Below are positions 62,589 through 64,000 of a stretch of DNA of 64,000 nucleotides, in pieces. The notes under the pieces were generated by a model. That model was not told the origin of the DNA. It made no database searches and was given only the letters and a program-made list of their open reading frames with translations. The position numbers were made by a program, and so were the translations under genes. Numbering within the stretch: the stretch's first letter is position 1; the number at the start of each line of letters is the position of its first letter. Source of the DNA: Micromussa lordhowensis (lineage: Eukaryota > Cnidaria > Anthozoa > Scleractinia > Lobophylliidae); NCBI GenBank assembly GCA_964020085.1, contig OZ026608.1:20733812-20797811 (forward strand), read 5' to 3'.

Positions 62589-64000
62589 AGAAGTCTTTTT
62601 ACCTGCTTTTAGCAACATGTCGACGTTAGGTCTCGATCTGATAAGGTATAGTATTTAAATATTATTTATAGTTTTTAATCTGATAACCCTTGAACTATCC
62701 AAGCTTGGAAGGTAAAAATAAACTTATTTTCTTTCCCAAAAGATGCATATTGCCTGACATGCTAGCCCCACATACAGAGAGATTATTATAGTCATATGTG
62801 TCCATAAGAAGCTCTTCTGAAAATGGAATGGAATATTTGTCTAAATATGGCTAGAAAGGATACCTCAAAAGAAAACACTAGAAAGCAATAGATATTTAGA
62901 GATCAACATAACAGAACAGAAGAAAAGTATGTTGATTCAAACCTGATGAGCTGTCGTGAATTCTTGTCTCCATGTGAAGCACATAGCTGAGTCCACGCAG
63001 TAATCCTGGGATCTCAGATCGGAACAGGCAAACCAAAGCACTTACCTCAGTCATTTACATTCCTTTTCATTGTTTACAGTCATCATAAACACCCTTGATA
63101 CCAGACATGGACATGGACATTGCCTCAGCCATAATTTTGTACAAAGGGTGTGGATGAAGTTGAACTGATGCCAGCTGAGAATAGGCCGAAATCTTAACTG
63201 ACTGGCTAAGAATGACACGTTTACTGACCGATAGACTGAAAACTAAGAAGTGCCGGATCTTCAATACTGACTAATAGCTCGGAAATATACTGAAATTTTA
63301 ACTTGCAGCTCAGGAAACGCTGAAAATTCACTGATAAGTTAGATTGCAGTGACCCCTTCCAGACCCTCAATTACTGTTTCCACACATCTTATCTTGTCCA
63401 ATTCCGGCCCACAAAGGTTTTTGGTTGCTATGTGTTTTCCTGAAAGACTTTCGCTCTTCATGAGGCAGTCTTTGCCTGACAATCCCTTGTGAAACGGTAA
63501 TGATTCGAGGTGGCGTTTTTAAAATTCCTTCTAGCAGGTACTAAGGCCCATTCCAATGATGGGTGTCGATTTTGAAAGTGTTATCTTACAGACAAAACGG
63601 GTCAAAACTTCTCACCGATAACAAAATGATGAATTTATCAATGAAAATTTGATTTTATTCTTCCTCCATCATTAAAACAGCAATAAAATTTAATACTCAA
63701 ACGCTTATCGAATGCTAACTGGATTAATACCCAGCTTTGCCCTAAAGACACGCGAAAATCAGACCACCCCAAATTTTGCGAATCCTGGCTCAATTATCAA
63801 CACCAAATGCCGCATATATAGGTACGAGTTTTTTGTTGTCAATTGTTTTGCCAATTGCTTTGTAACCCTTTTGATAAATACAAAGACCGAAGTGAAGCAT
63901 TTTGGTTGAAATAAATTGGGAGATTTGTTGTGTAGTTTTTATTTGACGTAGATTAGGGACACGCTTCGCATTCCCCTGTGCTTATGGTGTGTCGAGAAAT
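55626..64000. other. AT-rich non-coding stretch to the window end
   Basis: No gene, RNA or full repeat that I can defend. A CCTGTTCAATAGCTTTAATT segment at about 56050 belongs to the dispersed family of the 106-bp minisatellite. Open frames such as 59216-59713 and 60850-61086 show no domain, and their composition fits chance. Confidence 0.5.
62547..62595. repeat. (GAA)n microsatellite
   Basis: About 15 GAA/GAG triplets. They create a poly-Glu frame on plus and a poly-Ser frame on minus; neither is supported as a gene. Confidence 0.9.

Noticed and set aside
62355..62658. Poly-Glu / poly-Ser open frames
   Set aside because: Produced by a GAA microsatellite; no homology or splice support.

Overview
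The window is eukaryotic and animal. It has intron-rich genes with canonical GT/AG splice sites, an MPDZ/MUPP1-type multi-PDZ scaffold with about 37 coding exons, a class A GPCR, several tRNA-derived SINE families, and many fold-back DNA elements. The repeat vocabulary and AT-rich composition look like an anthozoan cnidarian, most likely a stony coral. That assignment is by recollection of repeat and protein style, not by a search.

Layout. (1) 243-1125, plus strand: the last three coding exons of a DNAJC14-like gene. (2) 2834-33706, minus strand: a complete MPDZ/PATJ-type scaffold, convergent with DNAJC14. I could join 37 coding exons in one frame (6,033 nt, 2,010 codons plus stop) encoding an N-terminal L27 domain and 12 PDZ domains. 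The first coding exon is present twice in a 186-bp tandem duplication. (3) Intron 6 of this gene (19231-28800) is almost wholly a nested transposon. An 8.77-kb element (19928-28699) with TGT...ACA ends, a TATA target duplication and a Gypsy-integrase-like transposase gene (Ginger-like) has that gene split by a 4.49-kb element (21126-25612). The inner element has 28-bp CACAG-type inverted ends, a GGT target duplication and dense subterminal GTAAAG repeats (CACTA-like). It carries on its minus strand what reads as a small three-exon gene for a 48-residue cysteine-containing protein, with a poly(A) signal. I do not recognise this protein. (4) 33.8-44.8 kb: intergenic DNA with SINEs, fold-back elements and a 1.17-kb TIR element. 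(5) 48141-49286, plus strand: an intronless-CDS rhodopsin-family GPCR, closest in motif style to melatonin-receptor-like cnidarian receptors, with a plausible TATA box and 5' UTR exon about 3 kb upstream. (6) 49.3-64 kb: mostly non-coding, with a 5'-truncated LINE reverse transcriptase (51968-53281), a ~1.1-kb inverted-repeat element and several MITEs.

The host genes do not form a pathway. DNAJC14 is an ER J-protein, the PDZ scaffold organises junction/polarity complexes, and the GPCR is a cell-surface receptor. The main biological interest is the transposon nest, the small gene inside it, and the duplicated first exon of the scaffold gene. Exon boundaries were placed by eye from reading frame, domain continuity and GT/AG sites. 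No transcript evidence was available.
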